From positions 1 to 64,000 of the forward strand of contig NZ_JAUSPQ010000004.1 in assembly GCF_030655665.1 (NCBI RefSeq): a DNA stretch of 64,000 bases, in the 5' to 3' direction. The translations under genes and the position numbers were made by a program. The notes beneath the pieces are model-generated. The model was not told the DNA's origin. It did not search any database and saw only the letters and a program-made list of their open reading frames with translations. This document shows positions 16,990-26,571 of the stretch, piece by piece. Numbering within the stretch: the stretch's first letter is position 1; every line of letters starts with the position of its first letter. The stretch comes from Methanocorpusculum sp. GTDB lineage: Archaea; Halobacteriota; Methanomicrobia; Methanomicrobiales; Methanocorpusculaceae.

Positions 16990-18294
16990 TTATGCCGACG
17001 TTGCCCGTCTGACGAGATCCAAAGCAACTTCTCCGGCCTTCATCATGATCTCTTCCGCACCCGGGATCACGCCGTCATGCATCAGGATCACGCCGTCACA
17101 GATCGTCGTCGAGACAGCGAGACCGCTTGTCGCGTACACCGCATTCGAATCCGTGTTGAATGCCGGCACATTTAGCGGATTTCTTCCAATGAGGATCAGA
17201 TCCGCGAGACGGCCGGGAGCAATCACGCCTGCATTGAGACCCAAAGCCTTTGCCCCGTTAAGGGACGCGATTTTGAGCGCATCAGCGGCCGGCATCACGG
17301 TTGGATCGTTCCAGAAGAACTTCTGCAGAATCGCAGCCGTTTTCATCTCGCCGAACATATCCAGATCATTGTTCGAGGAAGCTCCATCCGTTCCAAGAGC
17401 CACGTTCACGCCGGCTACTTTCAGCTCCGGATAGGGCAGGGCACGGTTTCCGGCAAGCTTCATATTGCTGATCGGGTTATGGACCGCAGTCACCCCTCTC
17501 TTTGCCAGAAGCGAAATATCGCCCGCATCCAGCCAGCAACAGTGTGCAGCTATGCACTGCTCAGACAGAACACCGCAGTGGTCCAGCCATGCCGGCGGTC
17601 TCATGCCATGAGCAGCCTCACAGTCGATAACCTCCTGCTCGGTCTCCGAAAGATGTACATGCAGAGGGATATTCTCCTTTTTTGCGTACTCAGCACACCA
17701 GGTCAGACCCTCTTCTGAAACAGTGTACACCGCATGCGGCGAAACGCCGGGCATGACCCGCGGATTGTTCATACTCCTGATGTTTTTCACCGTCGACTCC
17801 ATGACCCGGGCCTCAGACTCGAACTTCGCATGATCCCCGCCGTCGATCATACAGTACGAAAGACATGCTCTGATCCCGGACTCTGCGACGGCACGGGCGA
17901 CCTGCTCCATTTTAAAGTACATATCGTTGAAGGTTGTCGTTCCGGTTCGGATCATCTCCAGGCAGGCGAGTTTCGCTCCCCAGTAGATGTCATCCTCGGT
18001 GAGATGTGCCTCTGTAGGCCAGATCTTGGTGGAAAGCCACTCAAAAAGCTGCATATCATCCGAATATCCGCGAAGCAGACCCATCGGCGAGTGGGTGTGC
18101 ATATTTATCATGCCGGGCAGTGCGGTCGCCCCGTCGCCGTCAATAATAAACTCGGCGTCGTGATCGGTGATCTTTTCTCCGACCGCCCCGATCATTCCTG
18201 TGCCATCAAGGTAGATCTCCTGTATTTTTCCGTTCAGGCTGACGTTTCTGATGAGAATCGGAACCTGTTTTCCAAAGATGTCTGTGTCTGTCAT
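16990..18294 (-). CDS. 5'-deoxyadenosine / methylthioadenosine / S-adenosylhomocysteine deaminase
   Basis: A 434-residue amidohydrolase of the MtaD/DadD group that converts adenosine-type by-products of SAM chemistry to inosine forms. The metal-site motifs are present in order: NMHTHSP, HVHLSETEQE, AAHCCWLD and GTDGASSNNDLDM. The C terminus closes the composite beta domain (GVILMHDGVIPGAEEI). Its start overlaps the stop of the upstream phosphorylase gene by 4 bp, so the two are coupled. In methanogens deamination precedes phosphorolysis in this salvage route (DadD then inosine-type phosphorylase). Relative preference among the three substrates cannot be told from sequence. Confidence 0.9.
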   Translation of the reverse strand: MTDTDIFGKQVPILIRNVSLNGKIQEIYLDGTGMIGAVGEKITDHDAEFIIDGDGATALPGMINMHTHSPMGLLRGYSDDMQLFEWLSTKIWPTEAHLTEDDIYWGAKLACLEMIRTGTTTFNDMYFKMEQVARAVAESGIRACLSYCMIDGGDHAKFESEARVMESTVKNIRSMNNPRVMPGVSPHAVYTVSEEGLTWCAEYAKKENIPLHVHLSETEQEVIDCEAAHGMRPPAWLDHCGVLSEQCIAAHCCWLDAGDISLLAKRGVTAVHNPISNMKLAGNRALPYPELKVAGVNVALGTDGASSNNDLDMFGEMKTAAILQKFFWNDPTVMPAADALKIASLNGAKALGLNAGVIAPGRLADLILIGRNPLNVPAFNTDSNAVYATSGLAVSTTICDGVILMHDGVIPGAEEIMMKAGEVALDLVRRATSA

Positions 18295-18962
18295 GCGAGT
18301 TTTTCCACGATTTTTGTTATGATTTCAGTTATCCGGTCACCATTTCTTCGGGAGATGGCGACGATCTCGTCATAGTCAGGGGCCGATGCCCCGCCGATGC
18401 CGTTTGCATAGTTATCTACCGTGCAAAGAGCTGCACAGGGGATTTCAAGTTCGTTTGCAAGGTTAAGTTCGCTTGCAACAGTCATACCGACCACATCGGT
18501 ATCTCCTGCAAAGCAGGCGATCTCCGCCCGTGTTTCGAATCTGGGACCGCGAGTCTGGAAGTAGGTGCCAGGTCGGCCTTCCGGAACGATGCGGGCGAGT
18601 TCTTCCCTCAGCCCTGCATCGATCGACGGGGGAATGTGATAGATGTCGTTGTCGTGCAGGCTGGGAATATCCCAGGGGCTGAAGGAGTCGTCAGGAATAA
18701 CGATGCTTCCCGGAGGGAGTTCATCATGCATACTGCCGGTCGAGCCGATAACGATGAGCCGGTCCACGCCGAGGATTTTCATGGCGGCCAGGTGTGCTCG
18801 ATGATTGACCCGGTGGGGCGGGGTATCGTTTTGATGGCGGCTGATAAAGACGATCCGACCTACGTGAGCCTGGGCCGGGCCGAAGGGTGTTGATACACGC
18901 TTTTTTTCCAGAGGGGGCAGGCGTGCCTGCAGGAGGGCTGTCCCCCCGATGATTCCTAACAT
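18291..18962 (-). CDS. Methylthioinosine/6-oxopurine nucleoside phosphorylase
   Basis: A 223-residue member of the MTA-phosphorylase/PNP family. MLGIIGGTALLQ is the phosphate-binding start, GSTGSMHDELPPGSIVIPDDS and FQTRGPRFETRAEI are core segments, and MTVASELNLANELEIPCAALCTVDNYANGIG is the base-binding region. The Asn in VDNYANG replaces the Asp pair used for adenine in true MTA phosphorylases, which points to a 6-oxopurine such as methylthioinosine. That fits the coupled deaminase downstream. It is somewhat shorter than typical MTAP (about 260-280). The ATG at 18962 gives a complete N terminus. Confidence 0.85.
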   Translation of the reverse strand: MLGIIGGTALLQARLPPLEKKRVSTPFGPAQAHVGRIVFISRHQNDTPPHRVNHRAHLAAMKILGVDRLIVIGSTGSMHDELPPGSIVIPDDSFSPWDIPSLHDNDIYHIPPSIDAGLREELARIVPEGRPGTYFQTRGPRFETRAEIACFAGDTDVVGMTVASELNLANELEIPCAALCTVDNYANGIGGASAPDYDEIVAISRRNGDRITEIITKIVEKLA

Positions 18963-19019
18963 TGTCAGAGTTATTATTTTCCGTCGAAGATATATAAGAG
19001 TCGGTTCAATCGCGCGATT

Positions 19020-19688
19020 TTAGAGGAAGGCAAGAATAATAAAGTAAATGCCGATCAGAATAATTCCGATTCCGATGATGATGTCGATGGTGTTTCCGCT
19101 GAGTTTGGTGACCGAGCGGATCTTCTGACCAAGGGAACCGCCGATCGAACTGAGGATGATCAGGGGGATACTGAGACCGACGGCATAGATGAAGATGGTG
19201 AGGAGTCCTTGGAGCGGGGTCTGGTAGAGGGCGATGTAGGTGAGAACGATTAGAAGCATCGGAGCGCCCCGACCGACAGTGATCGCCCCAAACGAAAGGC
19301 CAAGGAGAAATGCGCCGACAATAGTATAGGCATTTGGAAGACGAAAACGGTTGAAGATGCGCCGGATAGGCGGCTTGTAGAGATGGAGGAGCTGAAGTCC
19401 CATGGCGATCATGAGGATCCCGCCCAGAACCCAGGCAACCGAACTATTGAGATAGAGGATATACTCACCGAGGAATCCGGCAAGGAGTCCTAAGGGGAGA
19501 AGGGTAAGGATCGTCCCTATGCAGAAGGCAAGGACAAGTTTGAGTATTGTTGGAAGCGTGAAGGTGGTTTTACCGCTGGTAAGATAACCGATAAGCCCGA
19601 GGCAGATGACACTGTTGCATGGACAGATACCTGCGAGAAGGCCGAAGATGAAAATACCGGTGAGGGAGGGATCGAATACAGCGGTCAT
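19020..19688 (-). CDS. CcdA/DsbD-like membrane protein
   Basis: A 222-residue protein with six predicted membrane helices. The first contains GLLAGICPCNSVICLGLIGYL, which matches the CcdA/DsbD transmembrane electron carrier start. The second half repeats the pattern (LLGLSFGAITVGRGAPMLLIVLTYIAL), but the cysteine expected in the second repeat is missing. Thiol relay by the usual mechanism is therefore doubtful, and metal or small-molecule transport is an alternative. No thioredoxin-like partner is nearby. It stands alone between the phosphorylase and the tRNA. Confidence 0.7.
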   Translation of the reverse strand: MTAVFDPSLTGIFIFGLLAGICPCNSVICLGLIGYLTSGKTTFTLPTILKLVLAFCIGTILTLLPLGLLAGFLGEYILYLNSSVAWVLGGILMIAMGLQLLHLYKPPIRRIFNRFRLPNAYTIVGAFLLGLSFGAITVGRGAPMLLIVLTYIALYQTPLQGLLTIFIYAVGLSIPLIILSSIGGSLGQKIRSVTKLSGNTIDIIIGIGIILIGIYFIILAFL

Positions 19689-19837
19689 ATATCTCTTATG
19701 TATGAGGCAGGTGGTGAGGTATGATGGTTTCGGTGATTAGGAGGTGAATAAATAGAGAGTTTTCCGACGGAGAAAGCAACATCTTTTTATTGATATCTGC
19801 CCTATTGGTTAAGGCACATATTGTATGTGTGTTTGTT

Positions 19838-19909
<72 letters not shown>

Positions 19910-20170
19910 CTCGTTTTTTACGTTTTTCAGATACTTTGAGTTTATGTTCGTGCCGTATTTTTCCCGCCTCTTTCCGGTATAATCGTTTCCAAAGAAGACA
20001 GCGTCGTCATATATGAAATATGACGGGCACAAAATACCTGAAAACCCTTTTCCGAAAAGTGTAGCGGCAGTTTATCGAGGGGGACGTGATGAGGGGTAAA
20101 AATCAAAAAAAAGGGATTTCTGCATAACTGAAAAAATGCCCGGGCTTTGGAAAAGCCGGGCTGATACCGA

Positions 20171-22081
20171 TCAGCACTTTACATCGCAGGTAATTGTCTG
20201 AGCAATCTTTTCCTTGAGGATGTCAAGGAATTTGGACCACATTACATCGAAATGCTCATCATGGGAGATGAAGGGATTGAGCAGGCAGACACGGAGCACA
20301 TACACCGATCCGACACGGTCCCATTCTCCCTCCGGGATGCCGAGCCGCTTCACGAAGTTTCTCGGAGCATTGCCGTAGTCTTCCCGGGCAAGGGCAGTCT
20401 TCGAGGTGATCCAGTCATTTTTATACACAGGTCCGCTGACGTAGGAAGATTCGTCGTAGATTTTTTGGTTTAAATTGTTCATGGCATCCAGATTTGTATT
20501 CCCCACCTCGTTGAAAGCCAAACACACGATATTGAAGTCGGGTTTTTCCGCAAGAGTTTCCACCTGGAATTTTCTTCCATTCACCGTCAGGTATTTTGTC
20601 TTATCCAGCGCCTTGGATAACATCTGGGCGCCTTCGATGCTTCGGCCGATAATCCTGCCGTACCCGGTTACATTCAGCGGGATCAGTCTGTGTGTTGCCC
20701 AAACCGCAGCTGCCGTGGCCCCAGCCTTTGATCCCTCCATAATATAGCTTCCAAGCAGGGTTGGCGAATCCTCTCCCGCTTCAAAGACATATGCGGCAAA
20801 GTACGAGATAAGATCGAGAATACGCCTGTCCTTAATGGTAATGCCTCCGGCAGAATAGGGAATATATCCCATCTTATGCGGATCGATGGTTATCGAATCA
20901 GCAGCCGGTATTGCCTTATATGACTCATAAATCTTTTTTAGCGGGTAGTCATGTTCGTGTACAAATATCCCGTCGGCACTGAGGCGTTCTTTTACTTCCT
21001 TAAACTCCATGAAACGATTATTCTCGTCAAGGAAGAGAGCTCTTGAATAGCCGCCGTAGGCTGCATCGATGTGGAAGTAGAAGTTGATACCCTGTTTCTC
21101 ATACTCCCCGCGTAATTTTACGATCCTGTCGATCTCATCGATGGCACCCTCTTCCGTCGTTCCAACAACGGCGACAACAGCAAGGATCGGGACCTTTCGT
21201 GCGACATGATCATCGATGATACTCTTGAGCGTATCGATATCCATGTGATACTGGTCATTTACCTGCACCTGGATAAGATTCTTGTTTCCAATCCCGAGAA
21301 CATCGGCAGCCTTCACCCATGAATAATGTTTGGACTGAGGAACCAGTACCACGCCAAGCCTACCATCACCGGCGCCGATACCTCTGGCGCTTTCGTTTCT
21401 TACCTCGTCGAAACATCCTGCTTCTTTCACTTTCCCAATAAGGTCAAGAACCTGGCTGGTACTCATGTTCATGATCTGCCAGTCGTCAAGCCCCGGCACA
21501 AGGTCGGCCCGGATCTTTTTCACCGCTGGTGGGAACGATTTGAGGTTTCGTGCCATCCACAGACCCTCATAATTTGCAATGGTACCGTCGGTAGTGATAT
21601 GCCCCCATGACTGTTCGGGGTCAAAACCCAGCATCGTGGCCATGTCCTTTCCGGCTTCGATTTCCATCGGAGTCGTCGCGGTTGATGCTTCATATGCCAC
21701 GTTGTTTGGATTGTAGAGGATCGTCGCCATATAAGCGAGGTTAGCCACCATCAGAGTGTCGGAATTCATGTGACCGAGGTATCTGGATGAAAACCAGGGC
21801 ATTGAAGTTTCTTTAAGTTTGTTCGACAGCTGCATGAGCACTTCAGATGTGCGGTCAAGTGTTGTCTGGTACTCCTCGCTTCTCATCTCCTTTGGAGAGG
21901 AGACCATCCTGTCTTCAGGATGGAAGTCACTTCTCCAGTGCATATGCTCATCCATCAGGAAATTAAGCATATTCTTGAAATAATCGCGGTTCTCGGACTT
22001 TGGCCCCAGGAAGAGAGCCTTCACTTTGAGGGCATCTTCATTTACGCAGGGGGATGTGCTGTTTTTTTCAGTATTTGTCAT
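20171..22081 (-). CDS. Tyrosine decarboxylase, bacterial group II type
   Basis: A 636-residue PLP-dependent decarboxylase. Length and pattern match the lactic-acid-bacterial tyrosine decarboxylases (about 610-625 residues): RYLGHMNSDTLM, NNVAYEASTATTPME, WGHITTDGTIANYEGLW, VPQSKHYSWVKAADVLGIG and SITIDPHKMGYIPYSAGG. Lys403 in the last motif is the PLP lysine, and FHIDAAYGG holds the ring-stacking His. It is much longer than the archaeal MfnA tyrosine decarboxylase of methanofuran synthesis (about 380). The antiporter gene lies 14 bp upstream. The pair would take up tyrosine and export tyramine, consuming a proton. Substrate is assigned from family resemblance; glutamate is less likely. Confidence 0.82.
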   Translation of the reverse strand: MTNTEKNSTSPCVNEDALKVKALFLGPKSENRDYFKNMLNFLMDEHMHWRSDFHPEDRMVSSPKEMRSEEYQTTLDRTSEVLMQLSNKLKETSMPWFSSRYLGHMNSDTLMVANLAYMATILYNPNNVAYEASTATTPMEIEAGKDMATMLGFDPEQSWGHITTDGTIANYEGLWMARNLKSFPPAVKKIRADLVPGLDDWQIMNMSTSQVLDLIGKVKEAGCFDEVRNESARGIGAGDGRLGVVLVPQSKHYSWVKAADVLGIGNKNLIQVQVNDQYHMDIDTLKSIIDDHVARKVPILAVVAVVGTTEEGAIDEIDRIVKLRGEYEKQGINFYFHIDAAYGGYSRALFLDENNRFMEFKEVKERLSADGIFVHEHDYPLKKIYESYKAIPAADSITIDPHKMGYIPYSAGGITIKDRRILDLISYFAAYVFEAGEDSPTLLGSYIMEGSKAGATAAAVWATHRLIPLNVTGYGRIIGRSIEGAQMLSKALDKTKYLTVNGRKFQVETLAEKPDFNIVCLAFNEVGNTNLDAMNNLNQKIYDESSYVSGPVYKNDWITSKTALAREDYGNAPRNFVKRLGIPEGEWDRVGSVYVLRVCLLNPFISHDEHFDVMWSKFLDILKEKIAQTITCDVKC

Positions 22082-22095
22082 GGTATCTTCAATAA

Positions 22096-23517
22096 TTATT
22101 CTTTAGTCTCAGGTTGATTCTGCTTCCACTCGGGCTTTTTGAAGGCATAGATGATTAAAGGTATGGCTGCGACGACAACCGTTCCGATGATCATAAATGC
22201 CACATAGCCGCCGCCCTCTGAAATCTGGGTTGGAGGCAGCATTGCGACAATAAAGAGGATGGTCATCATCAGAAATCCAAATCCTCCGACAAGCCACATT
22301 CCTGCCTTTCCGCCGGGGATTTTAAATGCCCTTGGAACGTCTGGACGTGTGTATCTGAGCCTGATTGCTGCAGCATACATCAGTAAATACATGACGATGT
22401 ATACGGTTGTCGTCAGAGCAAAGAGCATCCAGAAAGAGCTGTTTACTCCTCCGGGAGCAAGGGCATAGACCGCTCCCCAGAAGGTGATAAGTATTCCCTG
22501 GAGGATGAGCATATTTACCGGGATGTCGTTCTTGTTTTTCTTCTGAAGGAGAGGAGGAAGCGTTCCTTCTTTGGCTGTCGCAAAAAGACCTCTGACCGGC
22601 CCTAAGATCCATGTAGAGACCTGACCGATCGCCCCAATTGCAATGAGCAGAGCGATGATCATGACCAGCCATGAGAACGGACCGGCAAAGATTACTTCAA
22701 AGGTCTGCATGATCCCTGCAAGAAGGTTGATGTTGTCTGCCGGCACGAGTAATGCGACGATAAGTGCACCAATGATACTTACCGCTGTGATGACCAAACC
22801 GACGGTAAAGATACCAAGCGGGTAATTTTTCTTGACATTGCTGATATCCCGTGCATGGCTTGCGGTCATCTCGATACCGATGAACAAAAAGACAAAGGTG
22901 ACGAGCATGACCAGATTGGAAAGGGATGAAAAGTCAGGAATGAGGTCTGCGACCGTCGGCTGGAGAGTGAGCTGAACAGGGTGTCCGGAGAAGATGTACC
23001 ATGCTCCGCCAACAAGAAGTATGGCTGCCGGAATGAAAGTTCCTAAGACAACGGAGACGGAACTGATTCTGGTATATGCTTTAAGGCCCCTGAAGTTCAG
23101 GAAGGTCAGACCCCACCAGACAATTACAATGAAAACGAACAGATATAATTTGTTATTCGCAAGCTCCGGGTTGATGATGTAGGAGAATGTTGCAGCAATG
23201 AAGGTCAGAACACTGATAAATCCGATCGTCATCTGGAACCACTGCAGCCATATGGCCGTAAAACCCCATTTCTCTCCAAATGCCTCTTTTACCCATACAT
23301 AGACACCACCTTCCTGCGGCCAGCCTGTGGCTAGTTCAGCCGAAACCAGGGAGGCAGGGATGAGGTATACGACGAAAGCAAGGAGGCAGAAAAAGATCGA
23401 CTGCCAGCCCACCTCACTTTGCGATGGGAAGGTACGCATACTCATGATAGCTGCAAAAGTAATCAGGATGAATGCGGTTAATGATAACTTATAATTAATC
23501 GAAGGTTTTGTTGACAT
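22096..23517 (-). CDS. Amino acid/amine antiporter of the GadC/TyrP type (APC superfamily)
   Basis: A 473-residue APC-superfamily protein with about 12 membrane helices. The first helix is SLTAFILITFAAIMSMRTFPSQSEVGWQ and the signature LATGWPQEGGVYVWVKEAFGEKWGF is typical for amino-acid/amine exchangers next to decarboxylases. FIGIEMTASHARDISNVKKNYP is the unwound helix-6 region. The start at 23517 is clear. It is the first gene of the unit, 14 bp before the tyrosine-type decarboxylase, so it likely exchanges the amino acid for its amine and creates proton-motive force or acid tolerance. Confidence 0.85.
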   Translation of the reverse strand: MSTKPSINYKLSLTAFILITFAAIMSMRTFPSQSEVGWQSIFFCLLAFVVYLIPASLVSAELATGWPQEGGVYVWVKEAFGEKWGFTAIWLQWFQMTIGFISVLTFIAATFSYIINPELANNKLYLFVFIVIVWWGLTFLNFRGLKAYTRISSVSVVLGTFIPAAILLVGGAWYIFSGHPVQLTLQPTVADLIPDFSSLSNLVMLVTFVFLFIGIEMTASHARDISNVKKNYPLGIFTVGLVITAVSIIGALIVALLVPADNINLLAGIMQTFEVIFAGPFSWLVMIIALLIAIGAIGQVSTWILGPVRGLFATAKEGTLPPLLQKKNKNDIPVNMLILQGILITFWGAVYALAPGGVNSSFWMLFALTTTVYIVMYLLMYAAAIRLRYTRPDVPRAFKIPGGKAGMWLVGGFGFLMMTILFIVAMLPPTQISEGGGYVAFMIIGTVVVAAIPLIIYAFKKPEWKQNQPETKE

Positions 23518-23948
23518 AGTACGTCCTTAAGGCACTGTATGGGAATCCAATGATAATAAATCTTTTTTGGGACAGATCATTTTTCAGGCATGATTTCTGC
23601 CATGTAATCCGTTCTATTGACATATTAACACAAAATAATCTGACTATACCTACATGTAAGACTTAAGGGGGAGGTGTATATAATAATTCCGAAATATAGA
23701 GGTATTGTTAAACAATATGGTTAGATATGGAAAGAGCGCTATAAAAACCCAGTGAAATATGCCGGATTAAGAGAAAAAAACGGGAGTGCGAGGTGAAGAA
23801 AGAGTTGTCAGATTCAGGAGAGCGAAGGATCTGTGTAGATGCAGAAAAAACCAACCACAACCACACATAACCATGCGCGAATATAAGCAAAATTCCGCAA
23901 AAGAAAAATATCCCTCATCTCTCGCGTTTCGAGTTCGTTAATTCCCCC
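23518..23948. promoter_or_regulatory. Intergenic region upstream of the decarboxylase/antiporter unit
   Basis: An AT-rich 431-bp gap with several TATA-like runs (for example near 23640 and 23690) on the strand that would serve the antiporter gene. No gene, repeat or strong inverted repeat was recognised. Confidence 0.4.
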
Positions 23949-24845
23949 TCACTCCTTGAACTTCTCCCAGATCATCGTCTGGAAAAAACTCTTCGGCGCT
24001 ACCGCCTCCATTGCAAGAAACATTTCCCAGGGAACCGCGTAGGTCATATACTCATTCGGGATAACATTTCGACAATGCCCGCGACCCGCAAGATCCGTCA
24101 TACCGAGAACGCCGTTCGGCACATCCTTCTTTGATTCCTGCAAAACTTTGCTTCCGAGTGCCTGACATGCCGACATCCGTGACGATGCATAAAGCCCGTT
24201 CCCGCCCGGAAGCGAACCCGCGAGATGCATCAGAGCCGCAAGCTCAACAGGATTCACCGTAAAGATCACCGAGACAGGGATCTCTCCGTCCAAAAGATCC
24301 TCCAGCGGCTTAAACACGGCATATTTCCCTGAAATCGGCGGTATCACAGTGACTTCATTATTAATGAATGCTTTTGCCGTCTCAAAATCTGCGTGCATCC
24401 GTTCACCCTCCAGAAATTTCCGTCGGATGTTTTCCGGCATCCGATCACAAAATTTCTGATACATCTCCGGATCCTTCGCCGACTCAAGACCATACGAGAA
24501 AAATGCCGCAAATGTATCTACGCCTCCAATTGCTGCCGCGTAACCGTTCCCAAAACAGAGACCTGCCGTTGCCCCGGCACAAAGACATGTTTCTTTCGTG
24601 AAAACTGCCGTCTTTCGATCTCTGATAACATGCGAAATAAATCCCATCACACATCCTCTTCGTGCCCCCTCTTTTGGGGAAATCGCGTCTGAAGGACAGG
24701 TATCTGTCCGCAGAAACACGATCGGCCCAAATGCTCCTCCTAACTCAGTTGCAATACGGCTTTCCATACGATAATTATTGATTTCCCGTATTATAGCAGT
24801 ATCCCTGTCGATCATCCCGTCCCGCATAAATACCAGACCGTCCAA
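23949..24845 (-). CDS. DUF169 family protein
   Basis: Up to 298 residues and recognisable as DUF169: an N-terminal segment with ATELGGAFGPIVFLRTD, a mid region with TCLCAGATAGLCFGNG, and the late SRMSACQALGSKVLQESKKDVPNGVLGMTDLAGR. Function is unknown; members are common in methanogens and other anaerobes. The Cys-rich CLCAGATAGLC stretch might bind a metal or cluster, which is speculative. The start is uncertain: the first in-frame codon (TTG at 24845) lacks a good ribosome-binding site, and ATGs at 24827, 24815 and 24767 are alternatives. It is divergent from the membrane protein at 24868. Confidence 0.75.
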   Translation of the reverse strand: MDGLVFMRDGMIDRDTAIIREINNYRMESRIATELGGAFGPIVFLRTDTCPSDAISPKEGARRGCVMGFISHVIRDRKTAVFTKETCLCAGATAGLCFGNGYAAAIGGVDTFAAFFSYGLESAKDPEMYQKFCDRMPENIRRKFLEGERMHADFETAKAFINNEVTVIPPISGKYAVFKPLEDLLDGEIPVSVIFTVNPVELAALMHLAGSLPGGNGLYASSRMSACQALGSKVLQESKKDVPNGVLGMTDLAGRGHCRNVIPNEYMTYAVPWEMFLAMEAVAPKSFFQTMIWEKFKE

Positions 24846-24867
24846 CCTATATCAACTTCCGTGCATC

Positions 24868-25518
24868 ATGAAACAAGATACTGCCATTCGGATAACGGTG
24901 ATGATCCTCGGTCTCTTTATCATGTCGCTCGGCATCGCCGTTTCCACCAAAGCAGGCCTTGGGACGACCCCCATCTCATGCGTGCCATATGTTCTGAGCC
25001 AGGGATTTCCTCTCTCCTTTGGAACGTTCACCTTCCTCATGAACTGTCTGTTTGTTGTTTTTCAGTATTTCCTGCTGAAAGAAAAGTTTGAAACCTATCA
25101 GTGGCTGCAGATCCCGCTCATATTCGTATTCAGTATATTCACTGATCTCGCGATGATCCTCGTAGGAGATCTCGTTATTACCGGTTATGTATTCCAATGG
25201 ATATTCTGTCTCATGAGTTGTGTTTTGGTCGCATTTGGTATTGCCCTGCTCCTGAAAGCAAATCTTCTGATGATGGCAGGGGACGCTCTCGTAAGAGCGT
25301 TATCGCTGGTCTCGAAGATTCAGTTCGGCTATACCAAAGTAGGATTCGACAGCACAATGGTAATGACAGCGGTCGTCATTTCATGGATACTGTTTGCCGA
25401 TTTAGTGGGCGTGCGGGAAGGAACGATCGTTGCGGCAGTTTTGGTCGGCCTTATCGTGAAGTTCTTTATACCCAAACTTGGATGTCTGGACCGGATCTTC
25501 ACGGAAAAAACCTGCTGA
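24868..25518 (+). CDS. YczE/YitT-like integral membrane protein
   Basis: A 216-residue protein with about five or six membrane helices. It starts with KQDTAIRITVMILGLFIMSLGIAVSTKAGLGTTPIS, the conserved N-terminal pattern of the YczE family, and later has LLLKANLLMMAGDALVRALS. Function of the family is unknown. The ATG at 24868 is preferred because an upstream extension would read into the divergent gene and lacks membrane character. Its promoter must lie within or beside the start of the DUF169 gene. Confidence 0.75.
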   Translation: MKQDTAIRITVMILGLFIMSLGIAVSTKAGLGTTPISCVPYVLSQGFPLSFGTFTFLMNCLFVVFQYFLLKEKFETYQWLQIPLIFVFSIFTDLAMILVGDLVITGYVFQWIFCLMSCVLVAFGIALLLKANLLMMAGDALVRALSLVSKIQFGYTKVGFDSTMVMTAVVISWILFADLVGVREGTIVAAVLVGLIVKFFIPKLGCLDRIFTEKTC

Positions 25519-25532
25519 ACGCTCAGTTTGCG

Positions 25533-26381
25533 TTAAGGCAGAAACGAGTCGAAGATGATCACATCAAAAGAGGATTTTGCTGTATCCAATTCTTCTTTAC
25601 TGCGGATCGTCCACCCGACTTTAACTATGCCGAATAATCCGGTACAGATCCGATAAGACAATTGATTTCTATAATGAATGTTGTAGGCAATAAAATCAGG
25701 TCTGATATAAAAATTCATCAAACAATTTGTGAGAGTAAATTTCTCTAAAAATGTCAGTTTCGGCAGTTGAACGCACGTGAGGGACGCCAGTTCCTTATGA
25801 TAATCCGTACTTAAAAAGCCCCGTAAATAGTCCGGGCGATTGATCCTGAACCAATGAACTATCATGGGGTTGAACGATTCGATACAAAATAACCCGTTAT
25901 ACGTATCAAGACATGCAGCTGTTCTTTCACACAGTTCTGCATAATCAGATGAAGAAGTGTTTTTCAGTTCAACGATGAGAGGGACAGTCCTGTTTATCAG
26001 AGATAAGACTGCAGAAAATTTAGGTATCTTTTCATCTGATTGAAACAGCCTGTACTCTCGAAGCATAGCATAGGTACAATCTGCAATCTTTGTATCGACC
26101 TTGGACGTGCGATGCAGATCTTCATCATGGATAACGACCACCTCGCGGTCTTTGGTCAGCTGCACATCCAATTCGATCCCAAAACCGGCATCAACCGCTT
26201 TTTGAAATGCGGACAGGGAATTTTCCGGAGCTGACGTTGTATTGTTGAATAACCCTCTGTGCGCAATGCGGTATTGTCCAAAGACAAGCATCCTCTCTTT
26301 TCTGGTTTTCCCGGGGTAGAGTAAAAAAAGATAGAGGCAGGCCGCCGCAAGGAAGATTATGAGAATATAGAGAATGATCAT
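25533..26381 (-). CDS. Glycerophosphodiester phosphodiesterase family protein, membrane-anchored
   Basis: A 282-residue protein. An N-terminal helix (MIILYILIIFLAAACLYLFL) anchors it, and the GDPD barrel follows. IAHRGLFNNTTSAPENSLSAF and GIELDVQLTKDREVVVIHDEDLHRTS provide the catalytic His pair and the metal-binding Glu-Asp. VPLIVELKNT is the third ligand region. It would hydrolyse glycerophosphodiesters outside the membrane, perhaps for lipid turnover, although archaeal substrates are unclear. It is convergent with the YczE-like gene and no operon partner is evident. Confidence 0.88.
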   Translation of the reverse strand: MIILYILIIFLAAACLYLFLLYPGKTRKERMLVFGQYRIAHRGLFNNTTSAPENSLSAFQKAVDAGFGIELDVQLTKDREVVVIHDEDLHRTSKVDTKIADCTYAMLREYRLFQSDEKIPKFSAVLSLINRTVPLIVELKNTSSSDYAELCERTAACLDTYNGLFCIESFNPMIVHWFRINRPDYLRGFLSTDYHKELASLTCVQLPKLTFLEKFTLTNCLMNFYIRPDFIAYNIHYRNQLSYRICTGLFGIVKVGWTIRSKEELDTAKSSFDVIIFDSFLP

Positions 26382-26571
26382 AGCTCGCTATTTTTCCGTA
26401 AATGCATAACTATTCAAAACCAAACTGTTTGGATTATTGAATATCGTCTGAGTATATTATTACACCCGGTATCGTAAAAAGGTATATTGGATCTCTTTTT
26501 AGCTTTTCAGTTTAGGTACCTTGTGAAAAAAACTATTCAGCGTTCAGAGAATGAAAAAAAGAAGTTGTTCC

